A stretch of DNA of 64,000 nt from Methyloligella solikamskensis (GCF_042676065.1 NZ_JBHTJO010000002.1:248001-312000); one strand, 5' to 3'; positions 43,209 to 52,608 are shown, counted from the first letter of the stretch. Notes: generated by a model from the sequence alone, not told the origin. Numbers and translations are program-made.

Positions 43209-44492
43209 ATGGCTGAAAAATCCAACAACCAGACGTCCGGAAAGGGCGCCTCGGCGCCCGACAACGAGCCTAAAGCCACTCATGGCGGCCGCTCTCGCGG
43301 TGGCTCGACGGTCGTTCTGCTCATCCTCGTCGCGATCCTGATCGCGGGTGGTGTGGCCTATCGCTACTGGGGCTTCTGGCAGTCTTCCGAGCAGGCCGGC
43401 GGTCAGCCGCCCGCGCCGGAAGTGACCGTCGCCAGCCCGCTGGTGCGCGACATCAAGCAGTGGCGCGAGTTCACCGGCCAATTCGAGGCGCAGGATTCCG
43501 TCGAGGTCCGCCCCCGCGTCAGTGGCTATCTGGAATCCCGCGACTTCACCGACGGCGAGTTCGTCAAGAAGGGCGAGCTTCTCTTCGTCATCGAGCCGCG
43601 CCCCTTCGAGCTCGCCCTGGAGAAGGCGAAAGCGACCCTTGCCCAGTCCAAGGCCGAGCTAAAGCTTGCCGAAAGCCAGCTCAATCGGACCTCTCAACTG
43701 CGCGAGAAGGACTTCGCGGCCCAAGCCACTCTCGACGAGCGCCAGGCCCAGGTGGATACCGCCAAGGCTGCGGTCGAAACGGCCGAAGCGTCGGTTCAGC
43801 AGGCCGAGCTCGATCTCGACTACACCCATGTGGTTGCGCCCATGGCCGGCCGTGTTAGCCAGCGCGAGGTCAGCGTCGGCAACCTCATCATGGGCGGAAC
43901 CGGCGGTCAGAGCACGCTGCTCACCAATATCGTGTCCCTGGATCCCATCTATTTCGTCTTCGACATCAGTGAATCCGATGCGCTGGAGTACCAGCAGCAG
44001 GTCGACAACGGCGAGGTAGCGTCCGCAAGAAACGGCAAGGTCGAGGTCGAAGGCCAGCTGATGGATGAGAAGTCCTGGGATCTGGACGGCTATATCGACT
44101 TCATCGACAACCAGTTCAATTCCTCCACCGGCACCATCCGGTGGCGTGCCGTCTTCCCCAACAAGGATCTGTCGATCACGCCTGGCCAGTTCGGCCGGGT
44201 GCGCATCCCGATCTCCAAGCTCGAACCCACCATGCTGGTGCCGGCGGCGGCGGTGACCTCCGATCAGGCGTCGAAGCAGCTCTACACCGTCGACAAGGAT
44301 AACAAGGTCGTTCCGAAGACCGTCGAGCTCGGCCCCATCGTCGGCGACAATCTCCAGGTCGTCCGTAGCGGCATCGAGCCTGACGAACGCGTCATCATCA
44401 ATGGCCTGATGCGCGCCCGCCCCGGCGCCACCATCACGCCGAAGGATGGCGAAATCGACGGAAGCTCTCTGCCTGAATCGGCCCAGAAATGA
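43209..44492 (+). CDS. RND efflux periplasmic adaptor, system 2
   Basis: 427 aa. The N-terminal region is polar, followed by an uncleaved or signal-anchor membrane segment (STVVLLILVAILIAGGVAYRY). The lipoyl halves are GYLESRDFTDGEFVKKGELLFVIEPRPFE and DYTHVVAPMAGRVSQREVSVGNLI. Between them lies the alpha-hairpin (AKATLAQSKAELKLAESQLNR onward), and after them the barrel and membrane-proximal domain (RVRIPISKLEPTMLVPAAAV). This is the MexA/AcrA-type partner of the following pump. ATG 43209 follows GGAGAATCC and is preferred to an in-frame TTG at 43191. Its stop overlaps the pump start by 4 nt. Confidence 0.93.
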   Translation: MAEKSNNQTSGKGASAPDNEPKATHGGRSRGGSTVVLLILVAILIAGGVAYRYWGFWQSSEQAGGQPPAPEVTVASPLVRDIKQWREFTGQFEAQDSVEVRPRVSGYLESRDFTDGEFVKKGELLFVIEPRPFELALEKAKATLAQSKAELKLAESQLNRTSQLREKDFAAQATLDERQAQVDTAKAAVETAEASVQQAELDLDYTHVVAPMAGRVSQREVSVGNLIMGGTGGQSTLLTNIVSLDPIYFVFDISESDALEYQQQVDNGEVASARNGKVEVEGQLMDEKSWDLDGYIDFIDNQFNSSTGTIRWRAVFPNKDLSITPGQFGRVRIPISKLEPTMLVPAAAVTSDQASKQLYTVDKDNKVVPKTVELGPIVGDNLQVVRSGIEPDERVIINGLMRARPGATITPKDGEIDGSSLPESAQK

Positions 44493-47400
44493 ATCTTTCT
44501 CACTTCTTCATCGACCGGCCGATCTTTGCCGCGGTCGTCTCCATCCTGATCACGCTGATCGGCGGTGTGGCATTCTTTGCCCTGCCGATCGCGCAGTATC
44601 CGGAGATCGCGCCGCCCTCGATCGCGGTGAGCGCGCAGTATTCCGGCGCCTCCGCCGAGGTGGTGGCCAAGACCGTGGCGACCCCGCTCGAGCAGGAGAT
44701 CAACGGCGTCGACAACATGCTCTACATGACGTCGCAATCGACCAGCGACGGCCGCATGTCTCTGACCGTGACGTTCAAGCTGGGCACCGATCTCGATACA
44801 GCCCAGGTGCTCGTCCAAAACCGTGTTGCCATCGCCGAGCCACGGCTGCCTCAGGAAGTGCGCAACATCGGCGTCAATGTCACCAAGCAGTCGCCCGACA
44901 TGCTGATGGTGATCCACATCTATTCGCCCGACGGTTCGCGCGATCAGCTCTACCTGTCCAACTACGCGACCCTGCACGTTCGCGACGTGCTTTCGCGCAT
45001 CGACGGCGTTGGCGATGCGCGCATCTTCGGTGCGCGCGACTATTCCATGCGCGTCTGGCTGAACCCGGAAAAGCTGGCCGCCCGCGAGCTCACCGCCGGT
45101 GACGTGGTGGCGGCGCTTCGGTCTCAGAACGTTCAGGTCGCAGCCGGTGTGATCAACCAGCCACCCGTTCCCCAGCCCGGCGCCTTCCAGCTTTCCGTGG
45201 AGACCCAAGGCCGGCTTCCCGACGCCGAGGCGTTCGGCAATATTATCGTCAAGGCCGAGGGCGGCCGGGTCATACGCGTGCGCGACATCGGCCATGTGGA
45301 GCTCGGTGCGGCCGACTACACGTTGAACGGTTATTTGGACAAGACGGTCGCGATTCCACTCGGCATCTTCCAGCGGCCAGGCTCCAACGCGCTGGAAACC
45401 GCCGATCAGGTCATCGCGGCGATGGAGGAGCTCTCCAAATCCTTCCCCACCGGGCTCAAATACGACATCGTCTACAACCCAACGGTCTTTATTTCCCAAT
45501 CCGTTGAAGCCGTGCTCCACACTATGTTGGAGGCGGTGGTCCTCGTTGTCGTTGTGATCGTGCTGTTCCTCCAGAACTGGCGCGCCTCCATCGTCCCCAT
45601 CGTCGCCATTCCGGTCTCCCTGATTGGCAGCTGCATGGTGCTCGCAGCTCTGGGGTTCTCGATCAACAACCTCACCCTGTTCGCGATGGTGCTGGCGATT
45701 GGTATCGTGGTGGATGACGCCATCGTCGTGGTGGAGAATGTCGAACGTCTGATCCGCGAAGGCCACCCGCCGCGAGAGGCGGCGCATCTCACGATGGACG
45801 AGGTGGGCGGCGCCCTAGTTGCCATCTCGCTAGTGCTTGGCGCGGTGTTCATTCCCTCTGCCTTTCTCACCGGCATCACGGGACAGTTTTTCCGCCAATT
45901 CGCGGTCACGATTACCACGGCGACTGCCATCTCGCTGATCGTGTCGTTGACCTTGAGTCCGGCGCTTTGCGCATTGCTTTTCAAGCCCCACGAAGAGGGG
46001 CACCAGCGCAAGGGTGTCTTGGCCCGCGCGGTGGGCGGTTTCTTCAACGGGTTCAACCGCGGCTTCGACTGGCTGTCCGACAAGTACGGAAGGATGACCG
46101 GGCGCTTGGTGCGTATGGGCGTCGTGATGCTTGGCATCTACGCATTGCTGATCGGCTTGACTGTCTATCAGTTCGGCCGTGCGCCCACCGGCTTTATTCC
46201 CGCTCAGGATCAGGGCTACCTGATCAACATCATCCAGCTTCCGCCGGGCTCCTCCCTTGCGCGGACCGACGAGGTCGCAAGAAGCGTCGTCGACATGGTG
46301 CTGGATCAGCCGGGCGTGGCGCACGCTGTTCCCATCGTGGGTCTCGACGGTGCTACCTTCACCAACGCACCGAACTCCGCTGTGATCTTCTCCACGCTGG
46401 AACCGTTTGAAGAGCGGGCCGAGCAAGGACTCTCGGCGGATGCGATCATCGGGGCCCTCAATCAGAAATTTGCCGGGATCGAAGATGCGCTGCTGATCTC
46501 CATCTCGCCGCCGCCCGTCCGCGGTGTGGGGACAACCGGCGGCTTCAAGATGGAAGTGCAGGACACGCAAGGCGGCGATCCGGCCCAACTCGCAAACGTG
46601 GCCAACCAACTCTCCGCTGCCGCCAATCAGACGCCCGGCTTCTCGCGCGTCTTCACGACGTTCAATACCGGTACGCCCAAGGTTTACGCGGATATTGATC
46701 GTGTGCGGGCGGAGATGCTCGGGGTGCCCGTCCAGAATGTGTTCGAGGCGCTCTCCGTCTATCTCGGCTCGGTCTACGTGAACGATTTCAACTTCCTCGG
46801 CCGGACCTATCGGGTGACGGCCCAGGCCGACGGTGAGTTCCGCCAGGATCTGCACACCATCGCCAATCTGAAGACCCGCAACGACCAGGGTGAGATGGTG
46901 CCGCTGGGCTCGGTCGCATCGTTCCGCAACATCACCGGTCCTTACCGGATCGAGCACTTCAACATCTTCACTGCCGCCGCCGTGCAGGGCAGCACCTTGC
47001 CCGGTTATTCCTCCGGCTATGCGATCGAGGCCATGGAACGGCTGGCGGAGGAGGTGCTCCCCGATGGCTACAGCTACGCGTGGACGGAACTCTCCTTCCA
47101 GGAGAAGGCGGCGGGTAACACCGCGATCTACGTCTTCCTCGCCGCCGTGGTCTTCGTGTTCCTGCTGCTGGCTGCTCAATACGAGAGCTGGAGTCTGCCA
47201 TTCAGCGTCATTCTCATTGTGCCGATGTGTTTGCTGGCAGCGATCACGGGTCTCCTATTGCGCGGTATGGAGGTGAATATCCTCGGCCAGATCGGCTTCG
47301 TCGTGCTCATTGGCTTGGCGGCGAAGAACGCCATTCTCATCGTCGAGTTCGCAAAGCAGAACGAGGAGGAAGGCGAGGACCGTTTCGACGCGGCCACCGA

Positions 47401-47650
47401 TGCCGCGCGTGTCCGCCTCCGTCCGATTCTGATGACGTCCTTCGCCTTCATCTTGGGCGTGCTGCCCCTGATGATCGCGACCGGCGCCGGCGCGGAGATG
47501 CGTCAGTCACTCGGCACCGCGGTGTTCACCGGTATGCTGGGCGTGACCTTCTTTGGCCTGATCTTCACCCCGATCTTCTATGTCGTGGTGCGGAAATTCG
47601 CCAAGAAGCCGAAGGAGCTCGAAGGCAGCGCAAATACGGCCCGGTCGTAA
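44489..47650 (+). CDS. RND efflux pump inner-membrane transporter (HAE1/AcrB-MexB type), system 2
   Basis: 1053 aa, the AcrB length. It opens NLSHFFIDRPIFAAVVSILI, as AcrB-class pumps do. Proton-relay residues are Asp409 and Asp410 in GIVVDDAIVVVENV (equivalent to AcrB Asp407/408), and the TM10 lysine is in GLAAKNAILIVEFA. The docking-domain and porter regions are complete. It drives multidrug export with the upstream adaptor; no outer-membrane factor gene is adjacent. It is closer to AcrB/MexB than the system 1 pump. It ends 7 nt before the convergent, frameshifted marC. Confidence 0.96.
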   Translation: MNLSHFFIDRPIFAAVVSILITLIGGVAFFALPIAQYPEIAPPSIAVSAQYSGASAEVVAKTVATPLEQEINGVDNMLYMTSQSTSDGRMSLTVTFKLGTDLDTAQVLVQNRVAIAEPRLPQEVRNIGVNVTKQSPDMLMVIHIYSPDGSRDQLYLSNYATLHVRDVLSRIDGVGDARIFGARDYSMRVWLNPEKLAARELTAGDVVAALRSQNVQVAAGVINQPPVPQPGAFQLSVETQGRLPDAEAFGNIIVKAEGGRVIRVRDIGHVELGAADYTLNGYLDKTVAIPLGIFQRPGSNALETADQVIAAMEELSKSFPTGLKYDIVYNPTVFISQSVEAVLHTMLEAVVLVVVVIVLFLQNWRASIVPIVAIPVSLIGSCMVLAALGFSINNLTLFAMVLAIGIVVDDAIVVVENVERLIREGHPPREAAHLTMDEVGGALVAISLVLGAVFIPSAFLTGITGQFFRQFAVTITTATAISLIVSLTLSPALCALLFKPHEEGHQRKGVLARAVGGFFNGFNRGFDWLSDKYGRMTGRLVRMGVVMLGIYALLIGLTVYQFGRAPTGFIPAQDQGYLINIIQLPPGSSLARTDEVARSVVDMVLDQPGVAHAVPIVGLDGATFTNAPNSAVIFSTLEPFEERAEQGLSADAIIGALNQKFAGIEDALLISISPPPVRGVGTTGGFKMEVQDTQGGDPAQLANVANQLSAAANQTPGFSRVFTTFNTGTPKVYADIDRVRAEMLGVPVQNVFEALSVYLGSVYVNDFNFLGRTYRVTAQADGEFRQDLHTIANLKTRNDQGEMVPLGSVASFRNITGPYRIEHFNIFTAAAVQGSTLPGYSSGYAIEAMERLAEEVLPDGYSYAWTELSFQEKAAGNTAIYVFLAAVVFVFLLLAAQYESWSLPFSVILIVPMCLLAAITGLLLRGMEVNILGQIGFVVLIGLAAKNAILIVEFAKQNEEEGEDRFDAATDAARVRLRPILMTSFAFILGVLPLMIATGAGAEMRQSLGTAVFTGMLGVTFFGLIFTPIFYVVVRKFAKKPKELEGSANTARS

Positions 47651-47657
47651 GGTCACA

Positions 47658-48292
47658 TCAGCGGAACAGGTGAGCCTCACCTGGCCCGTTGAAGATCGAT
47701 TGCATGGCCAGGGCGGCGAGCAGAATATCGAAGATCCGGACCAGGACCTTGCGGGCAATGACGCCGAGAAAATCCTGGATCTTCTCGGCCGCCAGGAGCA
47801 GGGCGAGGGTCACGGCCATCACCGCGACCACCGCTACCATCACTGCCATATGGTCGGTGAATTCGTGCCGGCTGGCCGTCAGCACGATGGCGCTCGTCAT
47901 GGCGCCGGGGCCTGCGATGATCGGCATGGCGAGCGGAAAGACGGCGATCTCCGAACGGTCGTCGCTCTTGGCGCAGGCTTCCGCATTCTCCGAGGCGGAG
48001 AGCCTGTGGCCATTGGTCGAAGACAGGACCATGCGCAGCCCGATCGCCAGCAGGATGATGCCGCCGGCAGTTTGAAGCGCCGCCAGCGACACGCCGAGCG
48101 CCCTCAGCACGGGATTTCCAACCACCACGAAGCCCAGAAGGATGATCGTGCCGATCAGCACCGCGCGGATCGCGATCCAGCGCCGCTCCTGCTCGCTGAA
48201 ATCCGGGGTCAGCGTCGCAAGCAGCACAGCGGGTTCACCGGATTGACGACAGCGAGAAAGGTCGTGAAGGCCGTAAGGCCGGTTTCGAGCAT
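47658..48292 (-). pseudogene. marC: MarC-family membrane protein, frameshifted
   Basis: Two overlapping reading frames together make one MarC protein. From ATG 48292 (after ribosome site CGGAGCC) the sequence runs MLETGLTAFTTFLAVVNPV and then hits a stop after NPLCCLRR. The next frame continues VLLATLTPDFSEQERRW through IIAGPGAMTSAIVLTASR to FNGPGEAHLFR at 47658. One inserted base near 48229-48233 would restore a continuous 211-residue protein of normal MarC length with about six membrane segments. MarC proteins are inner-membrane proteins of unclear transport role. This is either a true pseudogene or a sequencing error. Confidence 0.8.
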
Positions 48293-48443
48293 AAGAGGCT
48301 CCGGCAAATGGATATTCGTGAGGTTTTGGCCGGACGCTATTTGAATTTTGCCAAGGAACCGTTCACGCTCGTTTTGCGTCTTCCGCTCATCCCTCCCGTC
48401 TTTGGAACTCTCGAGCTGATTAAGAATTAGGCCCTGTGAATCA

Positions 48444-48471
48444 TTGCTCAATCGATTGGCATCTGTTTAAT
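48444..48471 (+). promoter_or_regulatory. Candidate promoter of the ATP-grasp/Anbu operon
   Basis: TTGCTC (48444-48449) and TTTAAT (48466-48471) are 16 nt apart, and the second matches TATAAT at five of six bases. It lies 70 nt before the first gene, in the 249-nt region divergent from marC. Confidence 0.3.
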
Positions 48472-48541
48472 TTGAGCCTTAGCAGGCGCGTCTTCGCATT
48501 CCAGAAGGCGGGAAATCCCATAAGAAACAAGCCGGTGATCC

Positions 48542-50029
48542 TTGTCGGAAAGTACTGAGACGGTCGAAATCGCCGATGGCACTGAGGACGCGGAGTCCGA
48601 AGCCAGGGCAAAGAAATTCTTCAATGAAATGCTGGAGCCGGATGGGTCGGTCAGGCCGTCCTATGCCGACTTCGCGGAGCTTCTGAAGAGCCTTTCAGCG
48701 AAGGATCTGCAAGGTAAGACCCGCGCCGCTGAGGAGCTTTTCCGCCGTCTCGGCATCACCTTCGCCGTCTACACGGAGGGCGGCAGCACCGAGCGTCTGA
48801 TCCCCTTCGACATCATTCCGCGCATCATCGACCGCGCCGAATGGGATCTCGTCGAGCGCGGCTGCGTGCAACGCGTGAAGGCGCTCAACACCTTTCTCTA
48901 CGACATCTATCACGATCAGGAGATCCTGAAGGCCGGCCTGATCCCGCCGGAGCTCGTGCTGCGGAACTCCGACTTCAGGCCCGAGATGATGGGCGTCGAT
49001 TTGCCCAACGACGTCTACGCCCACATCGCGGGTATCGATCTGGTGCGCACGGGCGAGAAGGATTTCTTCGTCCTTGAGGACAATGTCCGCACGCCGTCCG
49101 GCGTCTCCTATCTCCTGGAGAACCGGGAGGTGATGATGCGCCTCTTTCCGGATGCCTTCGCCAATCAGAGCATCTCGCCCGTCGGCAACTATTCCGAGCG
49201 GCTGATTGAGAATCTTCGCGCGGTCGCGCCGCCCACCGCGAGCGACGATCCCGTGGTCGTCCTGCTGACGCCGGGCCGCTACAACAGCGCCTATTTCGAG
49301 CATGTCTTCCTCGCCGAGCAGATGGGCGTGGAACTGGTCGAAGGCTCCGATCTGTTCGTCCGCGACGGCTTCGTCTGGATGCGGACCACCGAAGGCCCGG
49401 TGAAGGTCGACGTCATCTATCGCCGGATCGACGATCCCTTCACCGATCCGCTCGCCTTCCGCTCCGATTCCATTCTCGGCATCGCCGGTGTGCTGTCCGC
49501 GGTGCGCTCGGGCACGGTCAATCTCGCCAATGCCATGGGCACGGGCTGCGCCGACGACAAGGCGATGTACACCTACGTGCCGCGCATGATCGAGTTCTAT
49601 CTCGGCGAGCACGCCATCCTGAAGAATGTGGAGACCTGGATGCTCCGCAACGAGATGGACCGGAAGCACGTCTTCGCCCACATGGAGGACCTCGTGATCA
49701 AGGAGGTCCACGGCTCGGGCGGCTACGGCATGCTCATTGGCCCGGCCTCCACCAAGGAGGAGCGGGAAGAGTACAAGAAACGGGTCGAGGCCAATCCGTC
49801 AGGCTTCATCGCCCAGCCGACCCTTGAGCTTTCCACCGCGCCGACCTTCGCCAACGACATGATCGTGCCGCGCCATGTCGATCTGCGGCCCTTCGTGCTG
49901 TCCGGCAAGGAGACCAGTGTGATCCCCGGCGGCCTGACGCGCGTGGCGCTGAGGGAAGGATCGCTCGTGGTGAATTCCAGCCAGGGCGGCGGCACCAAGG
50001 ACACCTGGGTGTTGGAGACTGCCAAATGA
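48542..50029 (+). CDS. Circularly permuted ATP-grasp protein
   Basis: 495 aa, soluble. It belongs to the circularly permuted ATP-grasp family (formerly DUF404/DUF407): FFNEMLEPDGSVRPSYADFA at the N terminus, then RLIPFDIIPRIIDRAEWDLVERG, FFVLEDNVRTPSGVSYLLENR, and the ATP-binding DLVIKEVHGSGGYGMLIGP near 390-410. ATP-grasp enzymes ligate a carboxylate to an amine, so a peptide or amide ligase activity is expected. The start is TTG 48542 with only a poor ribosome site; the conserved part begins about 25 residues in. First gene of an operon with alpha-E, transglutaminase and Anbu genes; it overlaps the next gene by 4 nt. Confidence 0.93.
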   Translation: MSESTETVEIADGTEDAESEARAKKFFNEMLEPDGSVRPSYADFAELLKSLSAKDLQGKTRAAEELFRRLGITFAVYTEGGSTERLIPFDIIPRIIDRAEWDLVERGCVQRVKALNTFLYDIYHDQEILKAGLIPPELVLRNSDFRPEMMGVDLPNDVYAHIAGIDLVRTGEKDFFVLEDNVRTPSGVSYLLENREVMMRLFPDAFANQSISPVGNYSERLIENLRAVAPPTASDDPVVVLLTPGRYNSAYFEHVFLAEQMGVELVEGSDLFVRDGFVWMRTTEGPVKVDVIYRRIDDPFTDPLAFRSDSILGIAGVLSAVRSGTVNLANAMGTGCADDKAMYTYVPRMIEFYLGEHAILKNVETWMLRNEMDRKHVFAHMEDLVIKEVHGSGGYGMLIGPASTKEEREEYKKRVEANPSGFIAQPTLELSTAPTFANDMIVPRHVDLRPFVLSGKETSVIPGGLTRVALREGSLVVNSSQGGGTKDTWVLETAK

Positions 50030-50991
50030 TGTTGAGCCGCACAGCGGAGAACCTGTTCTGGATGTCCCGCAATATCGAGCGGGCGGAGAACACCGCACGC
50101 ATGCTGGATGTCAGCTTCCGCATGGCCCTCGTGCCGTCCTCCATCGACAGCCAGGAGCTGCATTTCGAGCCCATCCTGGCCATCGCGCCCGGCACCGGCG
50201 ACTTCAAGGACCACTATGGCGAGTTCAACAAGGAGAACATCATCCGCTATGTGGTGCTCGATCCGGACAACGAGAGCAGCATCTGGTCGCTGATCCATGG
50301 CGCCCGCGAGAATGCCCGCGCCCAGCGCACGGCCATCTCGTCGGAGGCCTGGGAGAGCATCAACTCTACCTGGCTCCAGGTGCAGGATCTGGACTATCAG
50401 GGACTCGTCGAATGGGGCTTCCGCGACTTCTTCGAATGGGTGAAGGAGCGCTCCCATCTTTTCCGCGGCGTGGTCTTCGGCACGTTGCTCCATGACGACC
50501 CGTTCCGGTTCATCCGTCTAGGCACGTTCATTGAGCGCGCCGACAACACCGCCCGGATTCTGGACGTGAAGTATCACGTGCTCCTGCCCGAGACGGAGAA
50601 GGTCGGAGGCTATGTCGATTATTATCAGTGGGCGGCGCTGCTGCGCTCCGTCGGCGCTTTCCGCGCCTATCGCCGGGTCTATCATGATACGGTCTACCCC
50701 TGGCGCGTCGCCGAACTGCTGATCCTGCGGGAGGACATGCCGCGCTCCCTGCATCACTGCTACGAGGCGCTGATCACGACCCTGGAAGACCTCACGGGCA
50801 ACAAGCAGCTGGAATGCCGCCGGATCGCCGGCCAGACCTATGCGCGCCTCAAATACGGCCGCATCGACAAGATCTTCGCTCTGGGACTCCACGAGTTCCT
50901 GAACGACTTCATCGAAAACAACAACGCGTTGGGAGCCCAGCTTCAGGAGGATTTCCTCATGACGCCGGTTTCCATCTCTGCGGTGGCCTAA
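50026..50991 (+). CDS. Alpha-E domain-containing protein (DUF403)
   Basis: 321 aa, all-helical and soluble. Signatures are LSRTAENLFWMSRNIERAENTARML at the N terminus (E-rich helix that names the family), NKENIIRYVVLDPDNESSIWS, GARENARAQRTAISSEAWESIN and FIRLGTFIERADNTARILDVKYH. Alpha-E proteins almost always accompany the circularly permuted ATP-grasp protein and are thought to work with it, perhaps as the partner that binds the ligation substrate. It starts at ATG 50026 within the last codons of the ATP-grasp gene, and its stop overlaps the transglutaminase ATG by one base. Confidence 0.93.
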   Translation: MMLSRTAENLFWMSRNIERAENTARMLDVSFRMALVPSSIDSQELHFEPILAIAPGTGDFKDHYGEFNKENIIRYVVLDPDNESSIWSLIHGARENARAQRTAISSEAWESINSTWLQVQDLDYQGLVEWGFRDFFEWVKERSHLFRGVVFGTLLHDDPFRFIRLGTFIERADNTARILDVKYHVLLPETEKVGGYVDYYQWAALLRSVGAFRAYRRVYHDTVYPWRVAELLILREDMPRSLHHCYEALITTLEDLTGNKQLECRRIAGQTYARLKYGRIDKIFALGLHEFLNDFIENNNALGAQLQEDFLMTPVSISAVA

Positions 50992-51851
50992 TGCTGATAA
51001 GAGTCGAGCACACCACAAAGTACAGCTATTCCGAGCCGGTCCTGGCGAGCACCCAGTATCTGCGGATGACGCCACACTCCGGCCGCACCCAGGCCGTGGA
51101 GAGTTGGAAGCTCACCGTGCCGGGGGCGAGCACCCAGGAATGGACGGATCAATACGGCAATCTCTGCCATACCCTGACCGTCAACAAGCCGATCACCTCC
51201 CTGGAGATCAGGGTCTCCGGCCTGGTCCGGACCCGCAATACCGACGGCATCGTGGGGCTGTCCCAGTCTGAGCTGCCGCCGGGGCTCTATCTGCGCGAGA
51301 CCGAGTACACGGCCTGCACACCGAGCCTGAAGAAATACGCAGAGGCGTTCCGCGCAGCGGTGGAGAAGGACCCCATCGAGGGCTTGCACAAGATCATGCT
51401 GCAGATCGCCGACGACGTCTCATACTCGCCGGGCGAGACCCATGTGCACACCAAAGGCGCCGAAGCGCTGGAGCAGGGGCAGGGTGTCTGCCAGGACCAC
51501 GCCCATATCTTCTGCACGATTTGCCGGTGTCTCGGGGTGCCGGCCCGCTATGTGAGCGGCTATCTCGGTGAGGACATGGAGCAGGCCGGCCAGGCCTCGA
51601 GCCATGCTTGGGCCGAAGCTCTTGTGGACAAGTTGGGCTGGGTGAGCTTCGATCCCACAAATAGATCCTCTGCGACTGAGGCGCATATCCGCAGCGCCGT
51701 CGGTTTGGATTATGCTGAGGCGAGTCCCATCCGCGGCGTACGGAGCGGTGGGGGCATCGAAACCATGTCAGCCCACGTCGCGTTCCCCAGCCAAGGGCAG
51801 AGTCAGAATCAGACCCAAGGCCAGGGCCCGTCGCAGGCACAATCGCAATAG
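50991..51851 (+). CDS. Transglutaminase-like cysteine peptidase with alternating-Gln tail
   Basis: 286 aa. An N-terminal beta domain (VEHTTKYSYSEPVLASTQYLRMTP, the usual lead of bacterial transglutaminase-like proteins) precedes the papain-like core. The catalytic triad is complete: Cys167 (GQGVCQDHAHIF), His205 (SSHAWAEAL) and Asp221 (SFDPTNRS). The last 20 residues (267-286) are polar, with Gln at every second position apart from one break. The protein is cytoplasmic, with no signal peptide. Such enzymes cleave or form amide bonds. In this operon it probably removes or adds a group made by the ATP-grasp protein. The first base of its ATG is the last of the alpha-E stop. Confidence 0.93.
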   Translation: MLIRVEHTTKYSYSEPVLASTQYLRMTPHSGRTQAVESWKLTVPGASTQEWTDQYGNLCHTLTVNKPITSLEIRVSGLVRTRNTDGIVGLSQSELPPGLYLRETEYTACTPSLKKYAEAFRAAVEKDPIEGLHKIMLQIADDVSYSPGETHVHTKGAEALEQGQGVCQDHAHIFCTICRCLGVPARYVSGYLGEDMEQAGQASSHAWAEALVDKLGWVSFDPTNRSSATEAHIRSAVGLDYAEASPIRGVRSGGGIETMSAHVAFPSQGQSQNQTQGQGPSQAQSQ

Positions 51852-51860
51852 GGCAAAGCA

Positions 51861-52595
51861 GTGACATACTGCGTCGGCATCCTTTTGAACGAAGGCGTCG
51901 TGCTCGCGTCCGATTCCCGCACCAATGCAGGCATCGATCGCGTCTCCACCTTCAAGAAGATGCATATCTATCAGCAGCCGGGGAAACGCTTCTTCGCGCT
52001 CACCACCGCCGGCAATCTTTCGCTCACCCAAGGAGTCTTGAGTCTCGTCGACGAGTGGCTTGATAGCGGCGACCCGGAGAAGGATCTCTGGGCGACGGAG
52101 TCCATGTTCGGCGCCGCCCGTATCATCGGCAAGGCGATCCGGGAGATGCACAAGGTCGATGACGGCTACATGATGGAGGCGGTCGATTACAGCGCCTCGA
52201 TCATCCTGTCCGGCCAGATCAAGGGCGGGCGCTTGCGCCTCTTCCTGATCTACAACGCCGGAAACTTCATCGAGGCCATGGGCGATACGGTCTATTTCCA
52301 GATCGGCGAGGTAAAGTACGGCAAGCCCATCCTCGACCGCATCCTGACGCCCGAATCGTCCCTCGGCGACGCGGTGAAATGCGCGCTGATCTCTTTCGAT
52401 TCAACGATGCGTTCCAACGTTTCCGTCGGACCGCCCATCGATATCCTGCTGTATCGCCGGGACAGCCTGGAGAAGGTCTTCGTCGACAGGCTGGATGAAG
52501 GGGATCCCTATCTCCAGACCATTCACGAGAAATGGGGGAGCGCGATCCTGGAGGCGTTCAATCACATCAGCGCCCAGCCTGACTGGGATTACTGA
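51861..52595 (+). CDS. Anbu-type proteasome homologue (predicted proteasome-type protease)
   Basis: 244 aa. It has a proteasome beta-subunit fold of the bacterial Anbu branch. After loss of the initiator residue, the N-terminal nucleophile is Thr1 (TYCVGILL), with Asp17 (LASDSRTNAG) and a lysine at about 31-32 (STFKKMH) in the places of the proteasome Asp17/Lys33. FALTTAGNLSLTQGVLSL and GPPIDILLYRRDSL are also characteristic. Known Anbu proteins form ring-like or helical assemblies, and their natural substrate is not established. The start is GTG 51861, 10 nt after the transglutaminase gene. It is the last gene of the operon, convergent with the phasin gene. Confidence 0.92.
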   Translation: MTYCVGILLNEGVVLASDSRTNAGIDRVSTFKKMHIYQQPGKRFFALTTAGNLSLTQGVLSLVDEWLDSGDPEKDLWATESMFGAARIIGKAIREMHKVDDGYMMEAVDYSASIILSGQIKGGRLRLFLIYNAGNFIEAMGDTVYFQIGEVKYGKPILDRILTPESSLGDAVKCALISFDSTMRSNVSVGPPIDILLYRRDSLEKVFVDRLDEGDPYLQTIHEKWGSAILEAFNHISAQPDWDY

Positions 52596-52608
52596 CGGCC
52601 CTCCGCTT

